Shown piece by piece: positions 1 to 5,370 of a DNA stretch of 5,370 bases (the stretch's first letter is position 1; each line of letters opens with the position of its first letter). The stretch is from contig CAUZEO010000353.1 in the NCBI GenBank assembly GCA_963578625.1, positions 1-5,370 of the forward strand, written 5' to 3'. Below the pieces are notes generated by a model. It was given only the letters and a program-made list of their open reading frames with translations. It made no database searches and was not told the DNA's origin. A program made the position numbers and the translations under genes. Source of the stretch: CAUZEO01 sp963578625 (lineage in GTDB: Bacteria > Verrucomicrobiota > Kiritimatiellia > SLOV01).

Positions 1-1
1 G

Positions 2-1132
2 CACGGTAACCGGGTTTTCCGACAGGCAGGCGAGGACATCACCGACCTGATGGTACGCCTGGCGGACGCGGTGAATAACGATCCTGATTTAATGGGCAGT
101 GACGGCGTAGAGCTCAAGTACATCAATTCCTTTTCCGCCATCAACGTCGAAGCGTATGTCGTTGCACGGACCAAAGGCTGGGACACCTACAACATCCAGA
201 CCGACTATGACGCACTAGGCGGTCCGATCGACGGTCCCAACTACGATGGACCGATGTTGTCCAACGAGTCGGTCATGTCGGCACGAGGCGCGGTTTTCAT
301 TTCCCTGGGCGTGACGAATCTTGTGGGATCTTATGATTTGGATACGACGCTGCTGGAAGATGGCCCGCACACGCTGCGCATCACCGCCTACGATGGGTCG
401 TCCGTTCGCAGCCAGGGGCATCACACTGTTCCTTTCATTGTTGCCAATCATTCACTCACGTGTTCGCTCGACACCCCCGCGACGGCAAATGCCTTTCTTG
501 AGAACCAGGACCTTCACCTGGATGCGTTGGCAACCGGCGGAGCGGGGACCGTGACGTCCGTGCAGTTTTTCGTTGAAGGGAAGATCGCTGGAACGGATCT
601 CAGTCCGCCCTATCGAGTCACCGTCAACCTCGCGCAATATGGCGTGGGAACGGTGGGTGTACAGGCGCTTGCCGTCAATGATGCGGGTGAGCGAGCCTTG
701 AGCAGTCTGATCGAAATCCTGATTCTCGATACCGACGACACGGATGCCGACGGACTCCCGGACGGGTGGGAGCTTTTACACTTCAATTCGCTTCCTTCCA
801 CGGATGGAACCGGCGATGCAGATGCCGACTTCATCTCGGATTACGACGAGTTCGTTGCGGATACGGATCCGAATGATTTCAATCACTTTTTCATCGCCAC
901 CGACACCGGGGTTGTCGGCAGCCCGCAGACCGCACAGGTGACATTCGTTTCAAATCCAACGCGGAATTATGAAGTTGAAGTGAACGAATCCCCGTCGCTG
1001 CAGCCCGCTGCATGGCTTTCGAAAACGGCTCCGTTTCCCGGCGAACCCGGTCAGACTACGTGGACGGACACCAACGCTGTTCCCTCCTCCAGCACCGGGG
1101 TCGTGTACCGGGTGCGCGCGGCAGTGCCGTGA
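2..1132 (+). CDS. C-terminal part of a secreted modular protein (Ig-like domain, calcium-loop repeats, C-terminal beta domain)
   Basis: The frame is open from the first codon of the window, so the N-terminus, including any signal peptide, lies outside; 376 residues are visible. Residues 1-147 (numbered from position 2) form a globular region ending in a beta-rich stretch, DGPHTLRITAYDGSSVRSQ at 121-139. This resembles the tail of the uncharacterised TIGR03790-type exported proteins, but that match is from memory and unsure. Residues about 150-240 look like a bacterial Ig-like domain (VQFFVEGKIAGTDLSPPYRV at 187-206). An acidic segment follows. D246-D248-D250-G251-D254-E257 fits the DxDxDGxxDxxE calcium loop seen in thrombospondin type 3 and dockerin-like repeats. 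D272-D274-D276-D280-E283 is a second copy lacking the glycine, and DTDPND follows at 288. The last 80 residues are a beta-rich module (NYEVEVNESPSL, then WTDTNAV) of the kind that ends many PVC-group exported proteins. The protein is probably extracellular or cell-surface; its enzymatic role, if any, cannot be read here. It ends 13 nt from the convergent kinase gene. Confidence 0.8.
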   Translation, partial: HGNRVFRQAGEDITDLMVRLADAVNNDPDLMGSDGVELKYINSFSAINVEAYVVARTKGWDTYNIQTDYDALGGPIDGPNYDGPMLSNESVMSARGAVFISLGVTNLVGSYDLDTTLLEDGPHTLRITAYDGSSVRSQGHHTVPFIVANHSLTCSLDTPATANAFLENQDLHLDALATGGAGTVTSVQFFVEGKIAGTDLSPPYRVTVNLAQYGVGTVGVQALAVNDAGERALSSLIEILILDTDDTDADGLPDGWELLHFNSLPSTDGTGDADADFISDYDEFVADTDPNDFNHFFIATDTGVVGSPQTAQVTFVSNPTRNYEVEVNESPSLQPAAWLSKTAPFPGEPGQTTWTDTNAVPSSSTGVVYRVRAAVP

Positions 1133-1145
1133 GGCCGGGACGTGA

Positions 1146-2819
1146 TCAGTACTCAAAGCTGCTTTCGCCGATGTACTCCCGCAAAATCGAAGAGGCGGGC
1201 ACCAAATCCGCGGACGCGGCGAGGAAATATCCGAGAAACTCGAGAAGTCGCCGGGCATTCGCGTATTCAGGCTGATCGGGTTTTACTTCTACCAGGAGCG
1301 GTTCGGCGAGAGGTTTCAGAATTGCCATCTCATATTCGAGCGCGGAATTGAACATGATGTCCGCATGCGGCTGATTGGGGAAAATCCACTCCTTTTCACC
1401 GCGGCGAACGCTTGCCCACATTTGCAAAGTGCGAAGCGCGGAATGGCCGCGAAATTCGTGGTCGCGAATCATGCGGCGGAGAAGCCGCGAGTCCGTGGTG
1501 GAAATTCGGTTGTGCCGGTCGAGATTCAACTGTCCGAGAGCGCTGATATAGACCTTGTATTGGCATTCCCGGGGCAGCGCTTCGGTGAGCCTCGGGTTCA
1601 GGCAGTGTATGCCTTCCAGGATGAGGGTTTGGCCGCGCTGCAACTGCAGCGTATTGCCGTTAAACTCCCGGGCACCGGTGTTGAAGTTGAATCGTGGAAT
1701 TTCCACTTCCCTGCCCAGCGAAAGCTGCAGGAGGTGGTCGTTGAGAAACGGGAGGTCGATCGCTTCGACGTGCTCGAAATTCAGGTCGCCATTTTCATCC
1801 CGCGGCGTATCTTTTCGATCGAGAAAGTAGTCGTCGATTGAAACCGTGGCGGGTAGCATGCCGTTGACGCGCAACTGGACCATCAGCCGCTTGGAAAGAG
1901 TTGTTTTCCCGGCGGAAGACGGGCCCGCAATGAATACGAATCGCACTTCGTCGGCGTGGGCGGAAATTTTGTCGGCAATTTCAGCAATCTTTTTTTCGTG
2001 AAGAGCCTCCGAGATTTGAATGAAGTCGCCGATTTCATCATTCGCGATTTTCTCGTTCAACTGGCCGACGGTACTGAGTCCGAGAATCCTGCCCCATCTT
2101 TTGTGTTCATTGAAAATGCTGAATAGCTGCGGCTGGTCCGTGAACGCAGGAAGGTGATGTGGATCTTCCCGGTCCGGGAATTGAAGTACGAAACCATTGT
2201 GATAGGGGTATAGCGCGAAGAAGGGCAGCATCCCCGTGCGGGACGCCATGACTCCGTGCGCCAGGTCAGAGAAATCTCCGCAATTGTAGACGACAATGAT
2301 CGAAGGATTTCGGAACCGGAGCAGGTTGTATTTATCTCTCTGTGCTTCTGCTTCAAACTGCTTCAGAGCGTCGACGTACGAGAGCTTGCTCCGGACGATC
2401 GGCAGATCTTTTTCCACCAGTGCGTGCAGTTCGTTCTCGATGGTCGTAATTTCCGCCTCGGTGATGGCGGAGGTCTCGCGCTCAAACGTGCAATAAAACC
2501 CGGTTCCGATGGAGTGCTCGATGCTGAACCGAACCTCCGGGAATCGCTCGCGAACGACTTTGGCCAGAAGAAAACAGAGAGAACGGCGGTAGATCCGGTA
2601 TCCGGCCTGGTTCCGGAGAGTGATCGGGACCACGGCACAATTCACTTCCAAGGCGAAGGAAAGGGAGACGTCATCGTTGTTCACAAGGGCACCGATATAC
2701 GCGAGGCCGTCCGGCGATGTGTCGGTCTTCAGAACTTCTCCGACGCGGGTGCTGACCGGAAATTCTTGAGATCGCCCATCACCAAGGCGGACAAGAATGT
2801 TGCCGTTCGATGATTCCAT
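1146..2819 (-). CDS. Uridine-kinase-like P-loop nucleoside kinase with N-terminal TGS and ThrRS-like SAD domains
   Basis: This is a cytosolic kinase of the uridine kinase/phosphoribulokinase type, joined to the N-terminal modules of threonyl-tRNA synthetase. Numbering is from the ATG at 2819 (557 aa). Residues about 7-68 are a TGS domain. Residues about 72-215 resemble the ThrRS second additional domain (RRSLCFLLAKVV at 78-89, GTGFYCTF at 105-112). The kinase domain follows. Its Walker A motif is GPSSAGKTT at 299-307, and SIDDYF at 327-332 corresponds to the substrate-site aspartates of uridine kinase. RFNFNTGAR lies at 376-384, a Walker B-like LILEGIHCLNP at 399-409, and an Arg-rich lid-like segment (DSRLLRRMIRDHEFRG) from about 443. 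The family is usually annotated as uridine or nucleoside kinase, so the likely reaction is ATP-dependent phosphorylation of a nucleoside; the exact substrate is not readable. An in-frame GTG at 2870 would add 17 residues. I prefer the ATG because the TGS domain begins just after it and a G9 run precedes it, but the start is uncertain. A good promoter lies just upstream. Confidence 0.9.
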   Translation of the reverse strand: MESSNGNILVRLGDGRSQEFPVSTRVGEVLKTDTSPDGLAYIGALVNNDDVSLSFALEVNCAVVPITLRNQAGYRIYRRSLCFLLAKVVRERFPEVRFSIEHSIGTGFYCTFERETSAITEAEITTIENELHALVEKDLPIVRSKLSYVDALKQFEAEAQRDKYNLLRFRNPSIIVVYNCGDFSDLAHGVMASRTGMLPFFALYPYHNGFVLQFPDREDPHHLPAFTDQPQLFSIFNEHKRWGRILGLSTVGQLNEKIANDEIGDFIQISEALHEKKIAEIADKISAHADEVRFVFIAGPSSAGKTTLSKRLMVQLRVNGMLPATVSIDDYFLDRKDTPRDENGDLNFEHVEAIDLPFLNDHLLQLSLGREVEIPRFNFNTGAREFNGNTLQLQRGQTLILEGIHCLNPRLTEALPRECQYKVYISALGQLNLDRHNRISTTDSRLLRRMIRDHEFRGHSALRTLQMWASVRRGEKEWIFPNQPHADIMFNSALEYEMAILKPLAEPLLVEVKPDQPEYANARRLLEFLGYFLAASADLVPASSILREYIGESSFEY

Positions 2820-2938
2820 TTTCCCCCCCCCGGTGTTTTTTTTCTCGCCAATTCCGGCTTCATCTTTCACGTTCCCGAACCACCGGATCGCGCACTATAC
2901 GGTCGCGTTCTAGGATTGGCAAAGAGGATCTGGGATTC
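2820..2938. other. Divergent intergenic region between the kinase and methyltransferase-like genes
   Basis: This stretch holds the control signals for two divergent genes. Read on the minus strand, the kinase leader contains an A8 run (2836-2843) and a G9 run (2823-2831) just before the ATG. A 10-bp inverted repeat, GTTC-CC-GAAC, lies at 2871-2880. A strong minus-strand promoter spans 2894-2922. For the plus-strand gene I see only a weak pair: TTCCCG at 2872 and TATACG at 2896, 18 nt apart, which would overlap the kinase -10. AGAGG at 2923-2927 is the probable ribosome binding site of the plus-strand gene. Confidence 0.6.
2894..2922 (-). promoter_or_regulatory. Sigma70-type promoter for the kinase gene
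   Basis: On the minus strand, TTGCCA (2917-2922) and TATAGT (2894-2899) are separated by exactly 17 nt. Each hexamer differs from the TTGACA/TATAAT consensus at one position. Transcription would start near 2887, about 68 nt before the preferred ATG and about 17 nt before the alternative GTG at 2870. The assignment rests on motif match and position only. Confidence 0.65.
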
Positions 2939-3838
2939 ATGGCAACGGAAGAGTCGCGAACAAAGGACGCCCTGCGGGGCGTTTTGATTCGATGGACCAA
3001 CGTTTCGGTATCGCGCAAGGCCGCGTACCGCGCGCTGAAGCAATTCCTTGGGCCGCTTTCGGGACATCGTTGCCTTTTAGTGGTGGCGGAAGACGTTCTG
3101 GCATCTTCGCGCCTGATGGATGAGGAGGGGGAGTGGGCTTGCGTATCCGTCCTGGAGGAGCCCGGGCCCGTTGCCGCGTCCGTGCTGGGTGACCGGTTGC
3201 AGTCCGTCCTCGAGGGACGTTTTCCTTTTTCTGACAGTGAATTCGACGACGTGGTGTTGGATCACTCTCTGGAGCATTTCGAGAATGATCGCGAGTTCAT
3301 TGCCGAATGTCACCGAATTCTAAAAGAATCGGGCCGCTTGGTCGTTATGACCCGAGCCGAACGCAGCTTCAGTTTCGTCGGACCGCTGGGTCGTATGGTG
3401 GGGAAACGTCCTGTCGGGCGGGGCAACATTCGCCGTGGATATACGGAGGCACGCCTGTTCGACACTTTAAAGGACGGATTCAACACGGAGCAAGTCGACA
3501 CCTGGTCCCGGTTCCTCGTTGAAATGACCGAAATCTTGATCCATTTGATGGTCGTTTTGGCCGGGGCCGGCCGAAAACCAGGTTCCGGACAAGTCGGTGA
3601 CGAAGACCGGACTCTGGTCACTTACCGCAAGGTGGTACGGATCCACACTTGGGTCTACCCCCTGGCCCTGCTGGCGGCGTTACTCGACAAAGTGCTGATT
3701 TTTCTCCGCGGGCATGCGTTGGGTGTTGTGGCTCGCCGCCGAACCTGGAAGCCCAGGGTCACGCCAACCCTTGTGGATGGTCGCTCCATCGCCGATGCTA
3801 CGATTAACACGAGAATTGGCTCCGCCGGGCCTTTTTAG
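2939..3838 (+). CDS. Class I SAM-dependent methyltransferase-like protein with degenerate cofactor loop
   Basis: The 299-residue protein starts at ATG 2939, preceded by AGAGG 11 nt upstream. The frame is open back to 2810, but that region overlaps the divergent kinase start and carries its promoter. Residues 93-138 have the late part of a Methyltransf_11-type fold: FPFSDSEFDDVVLDHSLEHF (95-114), then a helix and HRILKESGRLVVMTR (125-139). The first strand, which normally ends in a GxGxG SAM-binding loop, is here GHRCLLVVAEDVLASS (42-57), without glycines after the strand. VSVLEE at 69-74 may be the acidic second strand. The C-terminal part has hydrophobic stretches near 192-209 and 236-265 (WVYPLALLAALLDKVLIFL), the latter bounded by Arg/Lys. 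This suggests membrane association or a hydrophobic substrate. It could be an active enzyme on a lipid or quinone-like substrate or a non-catalytic relative; the substrate is unknown. It is divergent from the kinase and followed by a candidate terminator, so it is probably monocistronic. Confidence 0.75.
   Translation: MATEESRTKDALRGVLIRWTNVSVSRKAAYRALKQFLGPLSGHRCLLVVAEDVLASSRLMDEEGEWACVSVLEEPGPVAASVLGDRLQSVLEGRFPFSDSEFDDVVLDHSLEHFENDREFIAECHRILKESGRLVVMTRAERSFSFVGPLGRMVGKRPVGRGNIRRGYTEARLFDTLKDGFNTEQVDTWSRFLVEMTEILIHLMVVLAGAGRKPGSGQVGDEDRTLVTYRKVVRIHTWVYPLALLAALLDKVLIFLRGHALGVVARRRTWKPRVTPTLVDGRSIADATINTRIGSAGPF
3818..3836 (+). terminator. Intrinsic terminator embedded in the last codons of the methyltransferase-like gene
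   Basis: GGCTC (3818-3822) and GGGCC (3827-3831) can pair as a 5-bp stem with one G-T pair and a CGCC loop. Five T residues follow at once (3832-3836). The stem is short but GC-rich, and A residues just upstream could extend it against the T run. The T tract runs into the TAG stop at 3836-3838, so the signal lies within the coding sequence. It would separate this gene from the rpmH cluster. Confidence 0.5.
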
Positions 3839-3862
3839 GGTAAATATTGGGAAATCCTGCTA

Positions 3863-3890
3863 TTGACACTTTACGGAAAACTGGTAGCTT
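3863..3890 (+). promoter_or_regulatory. Promoter of the rpmH-rnpA-yidD-yidC cluster
   Basis: A perfect TTGACA -35 (3863-3868) is followed after 16 nt by TAGCTT (3885-3890). That hexamer matches TATAAT at only three positions but is preceded by TG-G, giving an extended -10 element. Transcription would start near 3897, leaving a leader of about 27 nt before the rpmH ATG. A strong promoter here agrees with high expression of a ribosomal protein gene. Confidence 0.65.
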
Positions 3891-3923
3891 GTCGCGCTTC
3901 TCAATCGGCAAGGATGACGATTT

Positions 3924-4058
3924 ATGAAACGCACATACCAACCTTCGCGAATCAAGCGTGCCAGGAAGCACGGTTTTCGTAAGCGAATGTCTACGAGGCA
4001 CGGCCGCGAAATTATTCGGCGGCGCCGGCAGAAGGGCCGGAAACGCCTTGCAGTCTAA
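3924..4058 (+). CDS. rpmH: 50S ribosomal protein L34
   Basis: This 44-residue, strongly basic protein has the full L34 signature: MKRTYQPSRIKRARKHGFRK at the N-terminus, then RMSTRHGRE and a tail rich in Arg and Lys (IIRRRRQKGRKRL). The length is normal for the family. L34 is a late-assembling component of the large ribosomal subunit that binds 23S rRNA. AAGGA at 3910-3914, 9 nt before the ATG, is a good ribosome binding site. It is the first gene of the cluster, with a TTGACA promoter about 60 nt upstream, and rnpA follows after 12 nt as in most bacteria. dnaA, often found just upstream of rpmH, is absent here. Confidence 0.97.
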   Translation: MKRTYQPSRIKRARKHGFRKRMSTRHGREIIRRRRQKGRKRLAV

Positions 4059-4064
4059 GGGGGG
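4057..4064 (+). promoter_or_regulatory. Ribosome binding site that supports the GTG start of rnpA
   Basis: AAGGGGGG overlaps the last two bases of the rpmH stop codon (TAA, 4056-4058) and lies 6 nt before the GTG at 4071. No ATG occurs in the rnpA frame until residue 39, inside the conserved domain, so this site and the GTG best explain the start. Its overlap with the rpmH stop suggests translational coupling. Confidence 0.7.
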
Positions 4065-4070
4065 CGGGCC

Positions 4071-4448
4071 GTGGCAACGCCGGAAGGCGCAACGGACCGC
4101 GGCTTGTCCAGTTCGCAGCGAATCTCACGTTCTCAGGAATTTCTGGAGGCATATAGCCAGGAACGCAAGTGGGTGGGCCGCGCTATGGTGCTGTTCCTGC
4201 GCGAGGGCAAAGGTGCCTCGCTCCGACTGGGTGTTGTTGCGAGCAAGAAAGTGGGCAAAGCACATCAGCGAAACCGGGCCCGCCGCCGGCTTCGGGAAGC
4301 TTGGCGGCTCAATCGCCATTGTTTCGATGGGGCAGTGGATGTGGTGCTGGTGGCCCGGCGGGGAGCCGTCAGTGAACCCTTTGAGCGGATCGAATGGGAA
4401 TTAATGAAGTTGGCGCGGCGAGCGGGTCTCGTGCATTCCGCCGGGTAG
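4071..4448 (+). CDS. rnpA: Ribonuclease P protein component
   Basis: This is the protein subunit of RNase P, which helps the catalytic RNA remove 5' leaders from pre-tRNAs. The 125-residue product starts at a GTG and has a short non-conserved leader (1-15), then the family's opening helix around RISRSQEF (17-24). The strand RLGVVASKKVGKA (52-64) leads into the diagnostic basic RNR helix, RNRARRRLREAWR (67-79), which contacts the RNase P RNA. The strand VDVVLVARRGA (89-99) and the final helix (103-119) complete the domain. The length is normal. It follows rpmH by 12 nt and precedes yidD by 16 nt, the common bacterial order. The gene for RNase P RNA is not in this window. Confidence 0.95.
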   Translation: MATPEGATDRGLSSSQRISRSQEFLEAYSQERKWVGRAMVLFLREGKGASLRLGVVASKKVGKAHQRNRARRRLREAWRLNRHCFDGAVDVVLVARRGAVSEPFERIEWELMKLARRAGLVHSAG

Positions 4449-4464
4449 GTATCGGAGGCCGGGT

Positions 4465-4719
4465 ATGCAGTGGCTCATCGTCAGATTGATTCGTCTTTAC
4501 CAGTTTACGGTTTCGCCCTGGCTAGGGTCCTGCTGCCGTTTTTATCCATCGTGTTCCGCATACAGTCTTGAGGCGGTAAAGCATCACGGGTGTATTCGCG
4601 GCGTATTGCTTGGCGCCTGGAGGATTGCAAGATGCCATCCTTTTCATCCCGGCGGGTTTGATCCGGTGCCCGGAGCTACCCATGAATCCCGCGGCGAAGC
4701 GAGGACCCGTTCCGAATGA
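4465..4719 (+). CDS. yidD: Membrane protein insertion efficiency factor YidD
   Basis: The 84-residue protein is a clear YidD (DUF37) member. The amphipathic N-terminal segment (LIVRLIRLYQFTVSPWLG, 4-21) probably lies along the inner face of the membrane. It is followed by the signature CRFYPSCSAYSLEAVKHHG (24-42) and RCHPFHPGGFDPVP (56-69). Cysteines occur at 23, 24, 30, 43 and 57; C24, C30 and C57 fall in the conserved motifs. YidD is reported to help YidC and Sec insert membrane proteins, and its place directly before yidC fits. GGAGG at 4454-4458 stands 6 nt before the ATG. The stop codon overlaps the yidC start. The residues after 70 are variable and hydrophilic, as usual. Confidence 0.95.
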   Translation: MQWLIVRLIRLYQFTVSPWLGSCCRFYPSCSAYSLEAVKHHGCIRGVLLGAWRIARCHPFHPGGFDPVPGATHESRGEARTRSE

Positions 4720-5370
4720 ATCGTAAGGACATTGGGATTCTGTCCTTCCTGATCCTGCTTCTGATGGCTTGGACGATGTTTGGGCCCGTTTTGGAGCGCA
4801 AACTCTTTCCCCCCGACCCTTGGGAAGAGAGCAGGCCGGAAGCACCGCCCGCAACCGTGAAAACCGGAGCACCGCCCGCCGCCGGTGAAACAATCGCCAC
4901 CGGGCGCCCGGAATCGGCAATCGTGCCCGCCGTCGAACCGACTTCGCTTCAACCCCTGGGGCCCGAGAAGACTGTCACGCTTACCAATGCAGTGGTTTCG
5001 GTTACGCTGTCCACGCACGGCGCTTCCGTCAATGGCGCGGTGGTTACCACCTACAAAGATGAAATGGCCGCGGATTCAGGTCCCGTCACGCTGTCTTTCA
5101 CGAACGGGCGCGCACTCGCGTACGCAGACTTGGTCGGACTTGACGAATTCTCAAGTTTCGCGGTGCTGGAATCGGATGGGGCGCAGGTAGCAGCCATGCG
5201 GGGCGTCGATGCGAACGGACTGCGTTTGGACCGGCGCTTTGAGCTGGACGACCAGTACATGATCCACGTCACGGACACGTTCACGGGTCCCCCTGGAGTA
5301 ACGGTTCAAATCCCTGAACATCTCATCAAACTTGGTTCGATGTCGGAGCAAGGATCGGGCAAGAGCCTGT
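4716..5370 (+). CDS. yidC: Membrane protein insertase YidC, N-terminal part
   Basis: The gene starts at ATG 4716, overlapping the yidD stop by 4 nt (ATGA), and is open through the window end, leaving 218 visible residues. GAGGA at 4701-4705 is a plausible ribosome binding site. Residues 6-24 (IGILSFLILLLMAWTMFGP) form the first transmembrane helix or uncleaved signal anchor. A Pro/Ala/Glu-rich linker (about 32-83) follows, then the start of the periplasmic domain typical of Gram-negative YidC (VTLTNAVVSVTLSTHGASVN at 87-106, then VVTTYKDE). The conserved five-helix insertase core lies beyond the window. YidC inserts membrane proteins alone or with SecYEG. Identification rests on the N-terminal architecture together with the rpmH-rnpA-yidD context, since the periplasmic domain is poorly conserved. 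Confidence 0.92.
   Translation, partial: MNRKDIGILSFLILLLMAWTMFGPVLERKLFPPDPWEESRPEAPPATVKTGAPPAAGETIATGRPESAIVPAVEPTSLQPLGPEKTVTLTNAVVSVTLSTHGASVNGAVVTTYKDEMAADSGPVTLSFTNGRALAYADLVGLDEFSSFAVLESDGAQVAAMRGVDANGLRLDRRFELDDQYMIHVTDTFTGPPGVTVQIPEHLIKLGSMSEQGSGKSL
4836..4890 (+). repeat. Imperfect tandem duplication in the yidC linker
   Basis: Two adjacent units of about 27-28 nt begin CCGGAAGCACCG and CCGGAGCACCG and end in GTGAAA. The 12-mer AGCACCGCCCGC recurs at 4841 and 4868, exactly 27 nt (nine codons) apart and in frame. It encodes two similar APPA-containing stretches in the flexible linker after the YidC membrane anchor. A slippage duplication is the likely origin. Confidence 0.45.

Noticed and set aside
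1119..1129. Palindrome CGGCAGTGCCG near the end of the secreted protein gene, considered as a terminator.
   Set aside because: The usable stem is very short and no T run follows on either strand.
2256..2813. Long plus-strand open frame (185 codons) antisense to the kinase, with another at 1365-1841.
   Set aside because: No recognisable domain or ribosome binding site; the minus strand encodes a clearly conserved kinase, so these are shadows.
2810..2938. N-terminal extension of the methyltransferase-like gene from an ATG at 2810.
   Set aside because: It would run through the kinase start and promoter, and its Arg/Ser-rich product looks like translated non-coding DNA. ATG 2939 has a ribosome binding site.
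3958..4404. A 148-codon plus-strand frame covering most of rpmH and rnpA, recalling the rpmH/rnpA overlap known in Thermus.
   Set aside because: It is in a different frame from rnpA; the RNR motif and L34 signature are in the other frame, and rpmH and rnpA are separate genes with their own starts.
4542..4550. TTATCCATC, resembling a DnaA box (TTATCCACA).
   Set aside because: Single, imperfect, and encodes the conserved FYPS part of YidD.

Overview
The window looks like chromosomal DNA from a Gram-negative (diderm) bacterium, probably of the Verrucomicrobiota/Kiritimatiellota/Lentisphaerota side of the PVC group. The evidence is indirect. The first gene encodes a secreted modular protein whose acidic calcium-loop repeats and short C-terminal beta domain are common in those phyla. 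YidC carries the N-terminal membrane anchor and large periplasmic domain of Gram-negative homologues. Several regulatory strings are GC-rich. No single marker fixes the phylum.

Layout: (1) At 2-1132 (+) is the 3' end of a large exported protein with an Ig-like domain, two DxDxDGxxDxxE-type calcium loops and a C-terminal beta domain. (2) Convergent to it, with only 13 nt between stop codons, is a TGS / ThrRS-like SAD / uridine-kinase-type P-loop kinase at 1146-2819 (-). (3) A 119-nt divergent intergenic region carries a well-formed sigma70-type promoter for the kinase, a homopolymer-rich kinase leader and a 10-bp inverted repeat. (4) At 2939-3838 (+) is a methyltransferase-like protein without a recognisable glycine-rich SAM loop. 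Its last codons form a candidate intrinsic terminator. (5) A TTGACA/extended -10 promoter then drives the conserved cluster rpmH (3924-4058), rnpA (4071-4448), yidD (4465-4719) and the 5' part of yidC (4716 to the window end).

The last four genes are a classic bacterial cluster: ribosomal protein L34, the protein subunit of RNase P, the YidD insertion-efficiency factor and the YidC membrane insertase. They are tightly packed, with gaps of 12 and 16 nt and then a 4-nt ATGA overlap. They are probably co-transcribed and translationally coupled, linking translation and tRNA maturation with membrane-protein insertion. The usual neighbour dnaA is not upstream of rpmH here, and no origin-like DnaA-box cluster is visible.

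I found no mobile element, CRISPR array, tRNA or rRNA, and no convincing new multi-gene system. The most interesting items are the kinase, whose synthetase-like editing domain appears to have lost its metal ligands; the methyltransferase-like protein with a degenerate cofactor loop; and the homopolymer-rich start of the kinase gene.
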